This document shows positions 23,001 to 33,009 of a DNA stretch of 64,000 nucleotides, piece by piece (within the stretch, counting starts at the first letter, position 1; each line of letters starts with the position of its first letter). The stretch is from assembly GCF_032854445.1 (NCBI RefSeq), contig NC_088305.1, forward strand, positions 23,779,400 to 23,843,399. The letters are read 5' to 3'. This stretch comes from Liolophura sinensis. Taxonomy: Eukaryota > Mollusca > Polyplacophora > Chitonida > Chitonidae. Under the pieces are notes generated by a model. That model searched no databases and was not told the origin of the DNA. It saw nothing but the letters and a program-made list of their open reading frames with translations. A program made the translations under genes and the position numbers.

Positions 23001-26000
23001 CGGTAAGTGTTTTTAGTAAGTCTTTTCAGCGAAGCAGCACTAGGTAAAAGTGAGGTGGAAAAGCATCCTGCAGCAAGGAGGCACATTACATGTATATGCA
23101 CTGTTAAGGACTCCTTCATCATCATATGACTGAAAAATTGTTAAGTACAACATTAAACCCTATGCTCTCACTCACTCACTCAAATGCCTTGACTGTTGTC
23201 ATGTTATACGTGGTGGGTGTGATCTAATTGAAGTTAGGTACATACGTCCGTCAGGCACCATATGATTTGTCTAACTTGGCCATATTCCATTGTTGACCGG
23301 CCCGGATAGCACAGTTGGTAGAGCGTCCGCTTCCGGACAGGTAGATCCAGTATCAAGCCTTGATCGAGTCACACCTAAGACTTTAAAAGAGGAAGTTGTA
23401 ACTTCCTCGCTTGGCGTTCAGCATGAAGGGGATAGTGCAACGACTGGTTGACCCGTATCAGTATAATGGCATGGGCGGGGCGGCTTACTTGTCTTCGGTA
23501 AGTCGTCTCAGCGAAGCAGCACTAGATAAAAGAGCAGTGGAAATCCGTCCTGCTACAAGGAGACACATTACAGGTACATGTACCCTAAGGATTCCTTCAT
23601 CATCATATGACTGAAAAATTGTATAGTACGACGTTAAACCCCAAGCACTCACTCAATCACTCCATATTCCATTGAAATAACGTTTATTAAAATTTCTGAT
23701 AGTATATGCATGTGAATTTCTGAATTTAAAGCTAAATTTCAGTGCTTCAGCTGCCATGACAGTACATTGAAGGCACACATGTATATAGGTCTTTGTTATA
23801 TGCCTTGGTTATGGGCCTACGTGCACGGCATCCATCTTGAGCAAGATGTGACCTTGATGTGCAGGTTTATAAACAGTGCTCAACTGCATACATACACCAC
23901 ATGACGTGCGTAGTATTGTGAAAAGGCCTCTCATGTGAGGGATACACATATATTTTGGCATATATAGCTACAGCACAGCTTTGCCTCATCGCCAGACAGA
24001 GTATGCTGATATAGTATTATGTTGTTGTTGCAGTGCCTACATGCTTCACGTGCGCCACTTCTGTTTTATAAATTAGTTTCTTAATCGGTTATATTAATAC
24101 TGACTGAGGTATGCGAGGGAAGAGTATATGAAAAGGATCTAGACACAACTGAAACCAAGACAAAAATCGGTGGTTTTGTCTTTTAAATAAGTAAAAGATT
24201 ATATCCTTGCATGTCGTTGAAGTCACGGCTGATCTAGTGTATGTATTTTGTGTTTGGAAGTACTTCGAGGCCAGGGTTTCATATGTCGTCATTGTCGGCT
24301 TATTTCAGGAAGGGAACAGCAAATGGACATGAGACCACGGCAAAGAAGCAGCTGTCAGATGCAGAGGTTTGTAGTCTTCTGGTCATTATTGTCACTTCAT
24401 TTTAGTTCACCAGCACCTTGCAATGAGCTTGTATCAAGGAATTTAACAGTGAATATATAGATTTGGCTAATCTCACTTTTCTTGAGGCTTTGGTGACAGT
24501 ATGCAACAAATGCCTGTTTGTGCAGTCTAACACTCATTAAAAATACCACTGGTTTTCCCACCAATAAAAGATATAAAAAAGCCCACCCATCTAAAAATAA
24601 AAAAACAATCTAGAGTGTGGCATTAAACAAGAATCAGATAATTAAGAGGAAGAACAAGAGCCATAGCTAGTCGTACTAATGGGTTTGATCACCACCCTGC
24701 CACCTCCCCCCCCCACTCTCCACACTTCCAAAATAAAAATTTGATATAGGTAAATTTACATTTTCGCTCACTAAGATTACTGTAATCAGCGACTGATTGA
24801 TGAGATCGCAGTTTAGAATACTAATCTCGCTTGCTTGGTAGCAGCTTAAAGTTACGGGGATTAACAGGTATCTGGCGATGGGTGGTCATTTTTGACACTG
24901 TGGTAAGTGAATAAATGTGCAGTTGGTTGGAGTATCATCTGGAAATAAGATATTGAAGTGTATGCTATGCATAGGTTTTGTGCTGTTGGCACAATCTGTG
25001 CTTTCATAACTTCCAGTGTGAATCGGCTTTGCGACAACCGTTGTAGAGTCAACAGTCTTCATATTTTCTCTGCGTGTTACAGAAGCTGAAGCTACGGACG
25101 GATCGATTTGGTGTCCAGTCAGAGGCTGACAAGAAGAAATCCAGAGCAGAACGGTATGTGTACGTGGTATAAGAGTACATGGACATTCTGAGTAAATACC
25201 TGCTAGGTTGGGTGAGTCCAGTGTAAACCCCACGTCGTGGCCCTTGTGCTCTGCCTTACTCTTCGTGTCCCTTGGGCTTCGTGTCCCTTGTGCTCTGCCT
25301 TGCTCTGTGTCCCTTGTGCTCTGCCTTGCTCTTCGTGTCCCTTGTGCTCTGCCTTGCTCTTTGTGTCCCTTCTGCTCTGCCTTGCTCTTCGTGTCCCTTG
25401 TGCTCTGCCTTGCTCTTTGTGTCCCTTGTGCTCTGCCTTGTTGTTCGTGTCCCTTGTGCTCAGCCTTGCTCTTCGTGTCCCTTGTGCTCTGCCTTGCTCT
25501 TCGTGTCCCTTGTGCTTTGCCTTGCTCTGCGTGGACACATAAGCAGATCACTGAACTGTAGAATAATAATATTGTTCTTTTCTGATATATCCCCTTATAT
25601 ATTTCTTTTTATTCCATGCTTCCATGAGAGCAAGGGATGTTAAATTAATTTGAGTTCTTTCTGCCAGTCTTTTGTTTTGGTGAAAACTGCTACAAGTATT
25701 CTCTGATTCTGACAAAATGCTGCTGGTTCAGGTTATACAGGCTCAGATCAAGTTGGAAAACCAACTGGATCAAAGAAAAAGGCTCAGGGAGCTCTGTTTA
25801 TATTACAGAGGTGTTTTGAGATTTATTTGGAAGGCACAAATGCTTTGTAAGAGTATGAATTGACCTCCAAAAACGCACTCCTTGGCTGAAATATATGTAG
25901 GTCAATGGCACTACAGTATGTGCACTATATATGCTGTAATTCTTCAACCTTTTTGAATGTTTGCAAGCTGTTTATTCAAGCATATTCTGAAGGCATTTTT

Positions 26001-29000
26001 CTGAGTAGACTGATAAAATTATACTTTTTGTGAAGCCCTGAAATTGGCTAACCCAACCAAAGTAGTTTTGTCTCAGAAATCAAATTAAAAATGTGTATAA
26101 ATTGCTCTGAAAGTTGCTGTTTCTTATGCTAAAAGGTTGAGGAATAAGAGTACATATGTGTACCATAATTCTTTTAAAATATATCTACATCCTATTGCTT
26201 TCAGATTTGGCCTTTCAACCACAACAACAACAACAACAGCAGGCGCTACACAAAAACCAGGGAAGATTGTGAACACACCTGTCACAGTATGTACCTAATG
26301 AGAAAGTATTTATGATTCTGTTAAAGCAAATCTGAAAACCCTTATGCTGGGAGCAGTACATTGTCAATTTGCTTGAGCTGCTGTGGCTTTCACTGGCTAC
26401 ATTTAGGACACATGAGATGTGGGTTCAAAACTGAATATGAACAGGGAATTTGTAGATTTTCCAGCTTTCACTGTTCATGAAACCTTGGTGACAATAAGTG
26501 CTGGGCAACACTTCAGTGGAGGCGAAACTCATGGAAGACCACTTGTCTTCCATCAACACATTGTGCGTATCTGAAGGACAAACTTGGGAATGTTCCTCAG
26601 TAATTTGCCAAGGGTCTGTGGTTTACCTCGAGCTGTCCAGTTTTCTTCTACCATAAACTGACCATCATTGCACAAATGAACAATTTTTGAGTGTGGCATT
26701 GAATTTAGAATGGTACTTTGTTTTGATTTATTTATTTATTTCATTGGTGTTTTACACCGTACTCAAGAATATTTCACTTATACGACGGCGGCCAGCATTA
26801 TGGTGGGAGGAAACCGGGCAGAGCCTGGGGAAAACCCACAACCATCCGCAGGTTGCAAGGCCTTCCCACATATGGCCGGAGAGGATGTCAAGCATGAGCT
26901 GGACTTGAACTTACAGCAATGGCATTGGTGAGAGATTCTTGGGTCATTAGGGTGCACAAGCGCGCTAACCGACTGTGCCACGGAGGCCCCTAGAATGGTA
27001 CTTTGAGATGTGTTTGGTAGGTAGAATGATATCCTACTGGGAAAATGTAAATTTTTGCACTGAAGTAGTATCTATTGATATTTATTTGCCTCTAAAGATG
27101 CTCTTTTGTGGTCAGACTTTTGTGAAATTGTTACTGGAATTTACGATTATGAACAATACATATTTGCTCTGTCATTTTAGGCTGCTGATCTGGACAAGTT
27201 GAAAAAGAGAGCAGAAAGATTTGGTACCGTGGTGTCTACATCCTTATCCAAGGTAAGGGAACAGTTTGGAAACTTCCATGTAGCATCTGAGGGTTGAAAA
27301 GAACAGCCCTCTAGACAAGCTTGGCATAAAAAGCAACTAACATAAATTCCGTGATGGCCTGGTGAAGTTTGCTAATTGGATCTGTTCTCCAGGTAATCTT
27401 GGTGACATATAATAAGGTGTCATTTGCTAGTTGGATCTATGTCTGTTCTCCAGGCAATGTGAGTGATATTTAATAAGGTGTTATTTGCTAGTCGGATCTA
27501 TGTCTGTTCTCCAGATAATCTTGGTGACATGTAATAAGGTGTCATTTACTAGTCAGACCTGTGTCTGTTCTGCAGGTAATATGGGTGACATGTAATAAGG
27601 TGTCATTTGCTAGTCGGATCTATGTCTGTTCTCCAGGTAATCTTGGTGACATGTAATAAGGTGTCATTTGCTAGTCGGATCTATGTCTGTTCTCCAGGTA
27701 ATGTGGGTGACATTTAATAAGGTGTTATTTGCTAGTCGGATCTATGTCTGTTCTCCAGGTAATACGGGTGACATGTAATAAGGTGTTATTTGCTAGTCGG
27801 ATCTATGTTTATTCTCCAGGTCGCGGAGATTGAGAAGCTTCAGCAAAGGTCTGAGAGATTCGGAACATCAGTTGCCCCAACGTTGTCTAAGGTAAATAAA
27901 ACATTTAAGAGTAAAGACTGAACATTATTTAACTGTACGAATATGTAGTAATTGCCCTGATTGTTCAGCCTTTTCAACCTCCTCTGCAACCAATATTGTG
28001 AAACATTCTGAAAGGACTATGTTTTGCAGAGAAGGAATTTGCACAGTTTCATGAAGCTTGTTGTCTTTAATGATACAAACAAGTCACTTTTAGCATCATT
28101 TTCATAATGATTTTATTTGGTTGTAAACCGCCAAACTTTGGTCAGTTATTGATGGACCATGCATTTTGTGACATTTAGACAGGTATACCGTTTTTATGGA
28201 AGATACATGCATGTGGTCTTCAACAAACGTTATTCTGTGCAATCAGTTGACCACTTATTGACAGCTGGGAAGACCGTTATCAAAAGAGGGATATGTGGTA
28301 CTAGATAGTTTTGTCTTTCTCTAAGAAAAGATACATCTTAAGTTTTACATATTTTATCGTTCCTCACTTCTAACTTAAGTTCTTTATATATGCTTTGGGG
28401 CTGATTCCACAGAGCCATTTCTGAATTAAAAATTGAATTATGATCATCAAGCTTATTTTTCGGCTTCAGAAATTAAAATTTTGTTGCCCATGTTTAAGAT
28501 AAATCTGTCCAAATTTCTACTTCCAGAACCAAAAACTACGCATTGTAAAGATGTTTTAGATTTTCACTAAACTTAGAAATGGCTTTGTGGAATCTGGTCC
28601 CAGAGGTTGACCAAATAATACAGAACATGAAACACCATGTACCAATGTAAACTACCAATGGAATATTAAGATATTGTTCTTTAATCAGCCAAATGAACAC
28701 GCCGTATTTCAATTTACGATATGCTGGTTAGTTCACATTTTTATTTTGTTTTTGTTTTTTCGGTAATCTTTTATTTCCACCATTGACTCTTAAAAGAACA
28801 TGATACATGTACATAAATCCCATCAACCTACCCCCACCCACCCCCACCCCCCAAAAACACACACACTACTCTTACCCCTAGCCACAAGCCCACAGTCGAT
28901 CTGCTAATGAGACCCCTTGTACGATTCCTGTTCAGATAGAAGAGCAGGACAAGATAAACAAGAGGAAGGCAAGGTTTGGTGCTGTGGCGCCCTCGGGGGT

Positions 29001-31134
29001 AACAGGTACGCTGTCCTCAGATGATGTTGAGGTGAGTAGGGGTGTTAGCTTAGTTGTATTGTAGGTGCATGAAGACTGTGGGGACAGTAGATAGAAAGCA
29101 AGGCTTTGTGTGCAGCCTAGCAAAATGGTGGCCATGGAGTTGGTGATTTGTGACCATTTGCCAGCTATCACACTGTCATCACAGTGACCATTACTGTCAT
29201 CACTGCTGTGGTTTTAGTCTCTGTGCTGTTGTCTTATATATTACAAGCTTGCACGATGAGCTTGTGTCCATGAAGACGACATTGACTGTGTGCGAAATGT
29301 AGCAACTACTCCCAATTCTCACGTGTTCTCAGTGCCTGGGTTAGTGTTCACTCCAGCTGCTGTCTACTATTTTGTAAGTTTGCACACCAAGTCTCATTTT
29401 CGATTTAACAGGGTTTGACTGTGAAAAGATTACACAGCCAGGGCTTCTGCTGGTTCTCCCCATTGTCGGAAATTGCGAATGAAAATTTGGATTGGCGATA
29501 AAATCAGGGAAATGGCGAATGTTTCTGGCAATAAAATTATTTACCCAAGAATGTATACTGGCTATTGAAGAGGTGGAAATTACGACAGTGTGAAGATTTC
29601 AATGCACGTGGCCATGTGTTGTTCACTTTTCTAACGGAAATATTGGGTTGGTGAACGTCATAACAGTTTTGTATTAACCACGTGCGTTTGTTTTATTTTT
29701 TTAAGCAAACATCACATCCGTTTTTTTAAATAATTTAAAAAAAGAAAAGGTAGCAGAGTTCCGCTGGTGCTCGCCATCGTCGCAAATTTAGAACAATTTT
29801 TTGAAATGGCGGTAAAATTCAAAACTATGCGAATGTTTTTGGTGTTGGATTTATTTACAAAGAAAATGTACAAACGTTATACACAAAATACCTGGACAGT
29901 TTTCCTAGTAATTTTCAGGCATGATTTCTGTGGTTTTCTGTGGTTTTATGCGTATTTTCGCTGTTTTTCTGATAAAAACAATCCATTTACTTGTATTTCA
30001 AACGGCTTCATTTCAGCGAAACAACAACCACCTAGTCACGGCGATTTTAATTGACAGAAATCTAGAAAGAGAGTTCCGCATTCTTGGAAGTTGACTTTCA
30101 TTAGATAAGGCTTGAAAATCATTTTTGTTAACTAATGAACGAGAATCATGGCATTTTTGGGGATGCCTTTCATAGCCAAATCTAAAGAACAAAAAAATAA
30201 ATGAAACAAAGTTTGTTAAGGGAGATAAATATAGTCATTTCCTTCAAGGGAGGTAACTTCCCTTTTAACCCTTCCACCGTTGAACTAAATTTATAAATTT
30301 ATTTTGTAACAAATTCTTCTGATAGAAGAAATTGCATTTTACAAGGACCCTACACAGATTAATTGAAAAAGGGTTTGATTTTTTTCAAAAAACAAAAGCT
30401 GCCATCATTTTGAGGGCAATTGTTCTGAATGTGGCATGGGATAAACTCCAGATATAGCTGGAAGAGACCAGACTGATTCTAGTAGGTATACCAAAGCAGA
30501 TAAAACGAATTACAGATGGAGACCAGCAAGTGTCATAGATACATCTCCCATTCAGTCAGTTGAAGATCACAAAGATTAAGTCAAGGCCACTAAAAAAGTA
30601 TGGCTAAAGAAAAATTGTATTGGCTACAAAATCTGATGAGTGGTTAAAGTGACCGGCTAAAAAAAAAAATACTGACCCAGAGGAAGCCCTGTATAGCCAT
30701 GCTGGTAATGGGGTATAAGGCTGCTCATGATACAGCAAAATATACCTCACTTTGTTCTATTAAGGCAGTGGTTAGAAATCTGGCACAAAATGTTCTCACA
30801 TCTTCTTTGATTCGTCACCTAAGTAACCTCCTAATTTGATGGACATTTGATGTAAATTGGAGTGTAACATTTTGTGCTCTGGTGACATGCTGATACATGT
30901 AACTAGACAATAGCCGACAGGGACAAGTATGAAGCTTCTTCCTGGAAACAGACTTGAACTTTTGTCCTAATGAAAGATTGTGATCTCTCTGTGTGTTGTT
31001 TATGTTCATGTTTTGGGTGTTCAGGGTATGGGACAACATCTTGAAATTATCAAATGAATATTCATGACCTTGGGTATTTTTTGTACCTCCAGGCCAAGAA
31101 GAGGAAGAGGGCAGAACGATTTGGGATGCAATGA
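17026..31134 (+). CDS. SARNP: SAP-domain ribonucleoprotein, SARNP/CIP29/Tho1 family (11 exons)
   Basis: Exons 17026-17070, 17799-17952, 20745-20782, 21322-21419, 24309-24366, 25083-25153, 26205-26286, 27181-27252, 27820-27891, 28936-29031 and 31093-31134 join with consistent phases into 275 codons plus stop. Residues 6-45 are a SAP DNA/RNA-binding domain (LKVADLKKELKERGLPCSGN and following). A linker is followed by six basic modules ending in RFG: RTDRFG, SRAERFG, KRAERFG, QRSERFG, KRKARFG and KRAERFG. The protein ends in RAERFGMQ, very like the vertebrate SARNP end. In the family, SARNP works with the TREX complex in nuclear mRNA export, and its repeated RFG motifs bind the helicase DDX39B/UAP56. 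Human SARNP is about 210 residues, so this one is longer. Introns of 0.5-2.9 kb hold SINEs and three tandem arrays, two in register with splice sites. Confidence 0.9.
17799..17952 (+). CDS. SARNP: SARNP exon 2 (SAP domain)
   Basis: 154 nt, acceptor TTGTAG, donor CCAG|GTATGA. It encodes VADLKKELKERGLPCSGNK and the rest of the SAP domain (TELIERLQAHL), followed by an acidic segment. It ends in phase 1. Confidence 0.92.
18157..18183 (+). CDS. Candidate 27-nt cassette microexon in SARNP intron 2
   Basis: Strong acceptor (tttttctttcacag) and donor (GTGAGT) flank 27 nt, a multiple of three. The frame stays open between exon 2 (phase 1) and exon 3 and would insert VSDTKLDM plus one residue after the SAP domain. 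It is not counted in the 275-residue model. Splice signals and frame support it, but nothing independent does. Confidence 0.4.
   Translation, partial: QFLTQSWI
18433..18687 (+). repeat. SINE-A, full-length, diverged
   Basis: tRNA-like head ('ggccaagtggattagcatgc', then B box GAGTTCAAGTCC), SINE-A body ('ggcttcctctctggctatg', 'cataatgctggcc' type block) and 3' end 'aagtgaaatgttctggagta'. It is in SARNP intron 2, in the gene's orientation. Confidence 0.88.
19656..19812. repeat. Tandem array, 21-bp unit, about 7 copies
   Basis: The unit is 'cacatagattacactcgtgt' plus one base, with variants ending 'catgca'. Being 21 bp, it reads open as IDYTHAH-like repeats, but it lies in SARNP intron 2 and no splice sites frame it. 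Confidence 0.88.
20745..20782 (+). CDS. SARNP: SARNP exon 3
   Basis: 38 nt, acceptor ttttactttcag, donor GAT|GTAAGC. It encodes an acidic linker (IDDSLLHEETTD) and takes the frame from phase 1 to phase 0. Confidence 0.75.
21322..21419 (+). CDS. SARNP: SARNP exon 4
   Basis: 98 nt, acceptor tttgttttcag, donor CC|GTAAGT. It encodes a Thr/Ser-rich linker ending KPVRAKITMSDEP, matching the family's pre-module segment. It ends in phase 2. Its last 11 bases and donor are the start of the 135-bp tandem array that follows. Confidence 0.85.
21409..22600 (+). repeat. 135-bp tandem array starting on the exon 4 splice donor
   Basis: About nine units. The motif 'tctgatgaaccgtaagtg' (or 'tatgatgaacc') recurs with its donor G at 21420 (the real one), 21555, 21690, 21825, 21960, 22095, 22230 and 22365, exactly 135 bp apart. 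The ninth unit has lost this motif and the last part is diverged. Each unit also has two acceptor-like sites, 'tgtctttca(g/t)' and 'cttaactgttgcag', the second 21 bp before the next donor. Copies are about 95% alike, which suggests recent expansion. Confidence 0.93.
22815..23180 (+). repeat. SINE-B, full-length
   Basis: tRNA-like head 'gatggctcagttggtagagc', B-box region 'gggtcgggtcac', the 'gcttggcgttcagcgt' core, and a (CTCA)n end. A possible 7-bp target duplication TCAAATG lies at 22808-22814 and 23180-23186. It is in SARNP intron 4. Confidence 0.88.
23293..23661 (+). repeat. SINE-B, full-length, with target-site duplication
   Basis: Same structure as the copy 480 bp upstream, with head 'ggcccggatagcacagttgg' and a 'cactcactcaatcact' end. 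It is flanked by a perfect 13-bp duplication CCATATTCCATTG at 23280-23292 and 23662-23674, so it inserted by retrotransposition on its own rather than by duplication of its neighbour. Confidence 0.93.
24309..24366 (+). CDS. SARNP: SARNP exon 5
   Basis: 58 nt, acceptor cttatttcag, donor GCAGAG|GTTTGT. It completes the split proline codon from exon 4 and encodes KGTANGHETTAKKQLSDAE, a polar linker. It ends in phase 0. Confidence 0.82.
25083..25153 (+). CDS. SARNP: SARNP exon 6 (first RFG module)
   Basis: 71 nt, acceptor cgtgttacag, donor CG|GTATGT. It encodes KLKLRTDRFGVQSEADKKKS and RAE; the arginine codon of the second module is split over the junction with exon 7 (phase 2). Confidence 0.88.
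25248..25535. repeat. Tandem array, about 28-bp unit, about 10 copies
   Basis: The unit is around 'cttgtgctctgccttgctct' and 'tcgtgtccc'. It begins 95 bp after SARNP exon 6, within intron 6. The 28-bp period puts successive units in different frames, so three plus-strand frames and two minus-strand frames stay open for 100-220 codons. It is not a gene. Confidence 0.93.
26205..26286 (+). CDS. SARNP: SARNP exon 7 (second RFG module end, poly-Thr)
   Basis: 82 nt, acceptor cctattgctttcag, donor ACA|GTATGT. It completes RAER-FG, then encodes six consecutive threonines from an (ACA)n run and the linker AGATQKPGKIVNTPVT. The triplet run could vary in length between individuals. Confidence 0.87.
26721..26990 (-). 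repeat. SINE-A, full-length, with target-site duplication
   Basis: Complete minus-strand copy from the (TTTA)n end to the head (rc of 'ggggcctccgtggcac'). It is flanked by a perfect 15-bp duplication TAGAATGGTACTTTG at 26706-26720 and 26991-27005. It is in SARNP intron 7, antisense to the gene. Confidence 0.95.
27181..27252 (+). CDS. SARNP: SARNP exon 8 (third RFG module)
   Basis: 72 nt, phase 0 to 0, acceptor tgtcattttag, donor AAG|GTAAGG. It encodes AADLDKLKKRAERFG and TVVSTSLSK. Length and phase equal those of exon 9. Confidence 0.92.
27393..27819 (+). repeat. 61-bp tandem array ending on the exon 9 splice acceptor
   Basis: Units of exactly 61 bp; the AG of 'ctgttctccag' (or a variant) ends at 27392, 27453, 27514, 27575, 27636, 27697, 27758 and finally 27819, the true exon 9 acceptor. 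After the earlier copies comes GTAAT (five times), GCAAT or ATAAT, so five junctions read CAG|GTAAT, an acceptor fused to a donor. The array fills most of the 567-bp intron 8. Confidence 0.93.
27820..27891 (+). CDS. SARNP: SARNP exon 9 (fourth RFG module)
   Basis: 72 nt, phase 0 to 0, acceptor tattctccag, donor AAG|GTAAAT. It encodes VAEIEKLQQRSERFG and TSVAPTLSK. It aligns residue for residue with exon 8, consistent with exon duplication. Confidence 0.92.
28936..29031 (+). CDS. SARNP: SARNP exon 10 (fifth RFG module)
   Basis: 96 nt, acceptor attcctgttcag, donor GAG|GTGAGT. It encodes IEEQDKINKRKARFG, then AVAPSGVTGTLSSDDVE. An internal CAG|GTACG could serve as an alternative donor, but the full exon keeps the frame into exon 11. 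Confidence 0.9.
31093..31134 (+). CDS. SARNP: SARNP exon 11 (sixth RFG module, stop)
   Basis: 42 nt, acceptor ttgtacctccag, ending CAATGA. It encodes AKKRKRAERFGMQ and the stop. This C-terminus is the most characteristic family match. Confidence 0.93.
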   Translation, partial: AKKRKRAERFGMQ

Positions 31135-31531
31135 GAGTTGATAGAGGCTGGTGGACTTCATATTTGCTCATTGCAGATTACTTTGTGCTGTGATCTTTTA
31201 TGAAGTGTAAAGGATAATGAAATTGGATGTAAGCCAGTGCCATACCTCAGTTATCTCATTGGGCATATCGAGTTCAAATCCCAGTGGGGAAAAGCGAAGA
31301 GCTTAAAGCACCTACCTATGGGAAGCTAAAATCTCATGCAAAATAGGGTAGTGCATAAAGCAGCAAAGTTTTGACAGGTTGACATGGTAACACTCTCTCA
31401 TCCAGAAAACCGATGTAGCAACATCTCTGAACTTCTCTTCTGTATTAAGCAAAGTGTATTTTAATAACAGCGCGATATTATGTTTTGGCATTCACTGTAA
31501 TTTCTGTTCACAGTCAATACATATGTATTTG

Positions 31532-31685
31532 TGGGGCCGGCCGTAGGTGAGAAGGTTTGCAGCAACCTGCGGATGGTCGTGGGTTTCCCCGGGCTCTGCC
31601 CGGTTTCCACCCACCATAATGCTGGCCACCATTGTATAAGTGAAATATTCTTGAGTACGGCGTAAAACATCAATTAACTAAATAA
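31532..31685 (+). repeat. SINE-A, 5'-truncated, with 16-bp target duplication
   Basis: Starts mid-body ('tggggccggccgtaggtgag') and runs to the 'gagtacggcgtaaaac' end and an A/T-rich tail. It is flanked by perfect AATACATATGTATTTG at 31516-31531 and 31686-31701. The head is missing although both target copies are intact, so truncation occurred at insertion. Confidence 0.92.
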
Positions 31686-32349
31686 AATACATATGTATTT
31701 GACAACCATATTTTCACTTGAACTGAATTTAAACTAAGTTGTACAGTAGTGTCTTTTAACAATCCACATGAGCCATGTAGAGGTAAATGTCACAATTCTT
31801 GGATCAGGAGTACTGGCTGAGCCACACCAATGTCTCGTAGGGTGTGATTTTGGTTGGGGTGGGGGTAGGGGGGGGGTTGGGCGTGAAGTCGGTATCGAGT
31901 GGAGATCATGTGATACATGATGGTTCATATGTGACTTTATCAATTCTCGTACAATACTACCCTGGATGTAATCCACTGGGATCAATTCATTCCTGATGTT
32001 TCACTTGATCAGCCATTTGTTTTAGGGCTCAACACCCTGTTATTAGGTAACATCGGAGTGATTTGGGATAATTCTGTTTGATTACATGTACTGTATGTAT
32101 ATCTACTTGTGCATCTTTCATTGATTGGTTTCGTGAAAATTTATGAGATTGACTGTGCCAACAGCTGGCAAGCATTGTCATAATTATTCAGGAATGTCTT
32201 TTGATTTGATTAGCAAATGTATTAAATTTAATACCTGTATAAGGATAGCTCCCCCGAGTTTTTAAGTATAAAAGACATATCCAAGTTATTTAAATGCACA
32301 CTTTTACATTCAAATTTATTATGCCATGTGACGAATCGAATACAGAAAG

Positions 32350-32420
32350 AGGGACTCTGCCCAGTTTCCTCCCACCATACTCTCGAGCATGACGTAAAAC
32401 ACCAGTCAATACTCTATTTC
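32350..32420 (+). repeat. SINE-A fragment
   Basis: Short piece of the 3' half ('gactctgcccagtttcctcc' to 'gtaaaacaccagtcaa') with an internal deletion. Confidence 0.7.
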
Positions 32421-33009
32421 ACCTGACGTGTAGTCTGAGGACGATTACTGTGTTCTACTTAAAGTTTAGTACGATGATAATGACTATTTCATTTGTAATT
32501 TAATCTGAGGATGGTGAATATATTTCACTTAAAGTTTCACTTAAAGTTCTCAATTGACACATTTTGCTTGATCCCGATTTATTCATCCTATGATTTCTGT
32601 GAAATTTCTGTAAAAACTTTAGTGTTATCAAATGTATTATTTTGAAGAGTCACACTCTTCCTAAAGTGCATTTTATATTTTAAACAGTAGGTGAAAGACA
32701 ATAATGGACGCCTTTTTTCTTTTTTTCTTGGCCACCTATATGTATGTGGCACGCCATACCCCCCTCGAAAGCTTCCTCATTAAAATATGTACAATACACC
32801 GTGTACGTTCACCCCAATATCTGTGTGTATCCAGACAGCGGACACCTACATTTTGTCACATTACGGTTTACCACCTTGGTCAATCATTTTAATTGTACCA
32901 CCATTTATGTATACAGAAACGCAATTATGTATAGTTTTGTTTCGGTTAGGATTCATGTTTTCGCATCCAAGCACTTGTATCATATAAATGAGATTTTTCA
33001 CCGAGAATA

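Noticed and set aside
25203-25551. Long overlapping frames (up to 221 codons, minus strand; 101-123 codons, plus strand)
   Set aside because: They are translations of a 28-bp tandem array in SARNP intron 6, open on both strands and in several frames, with no start, splice or domain support.
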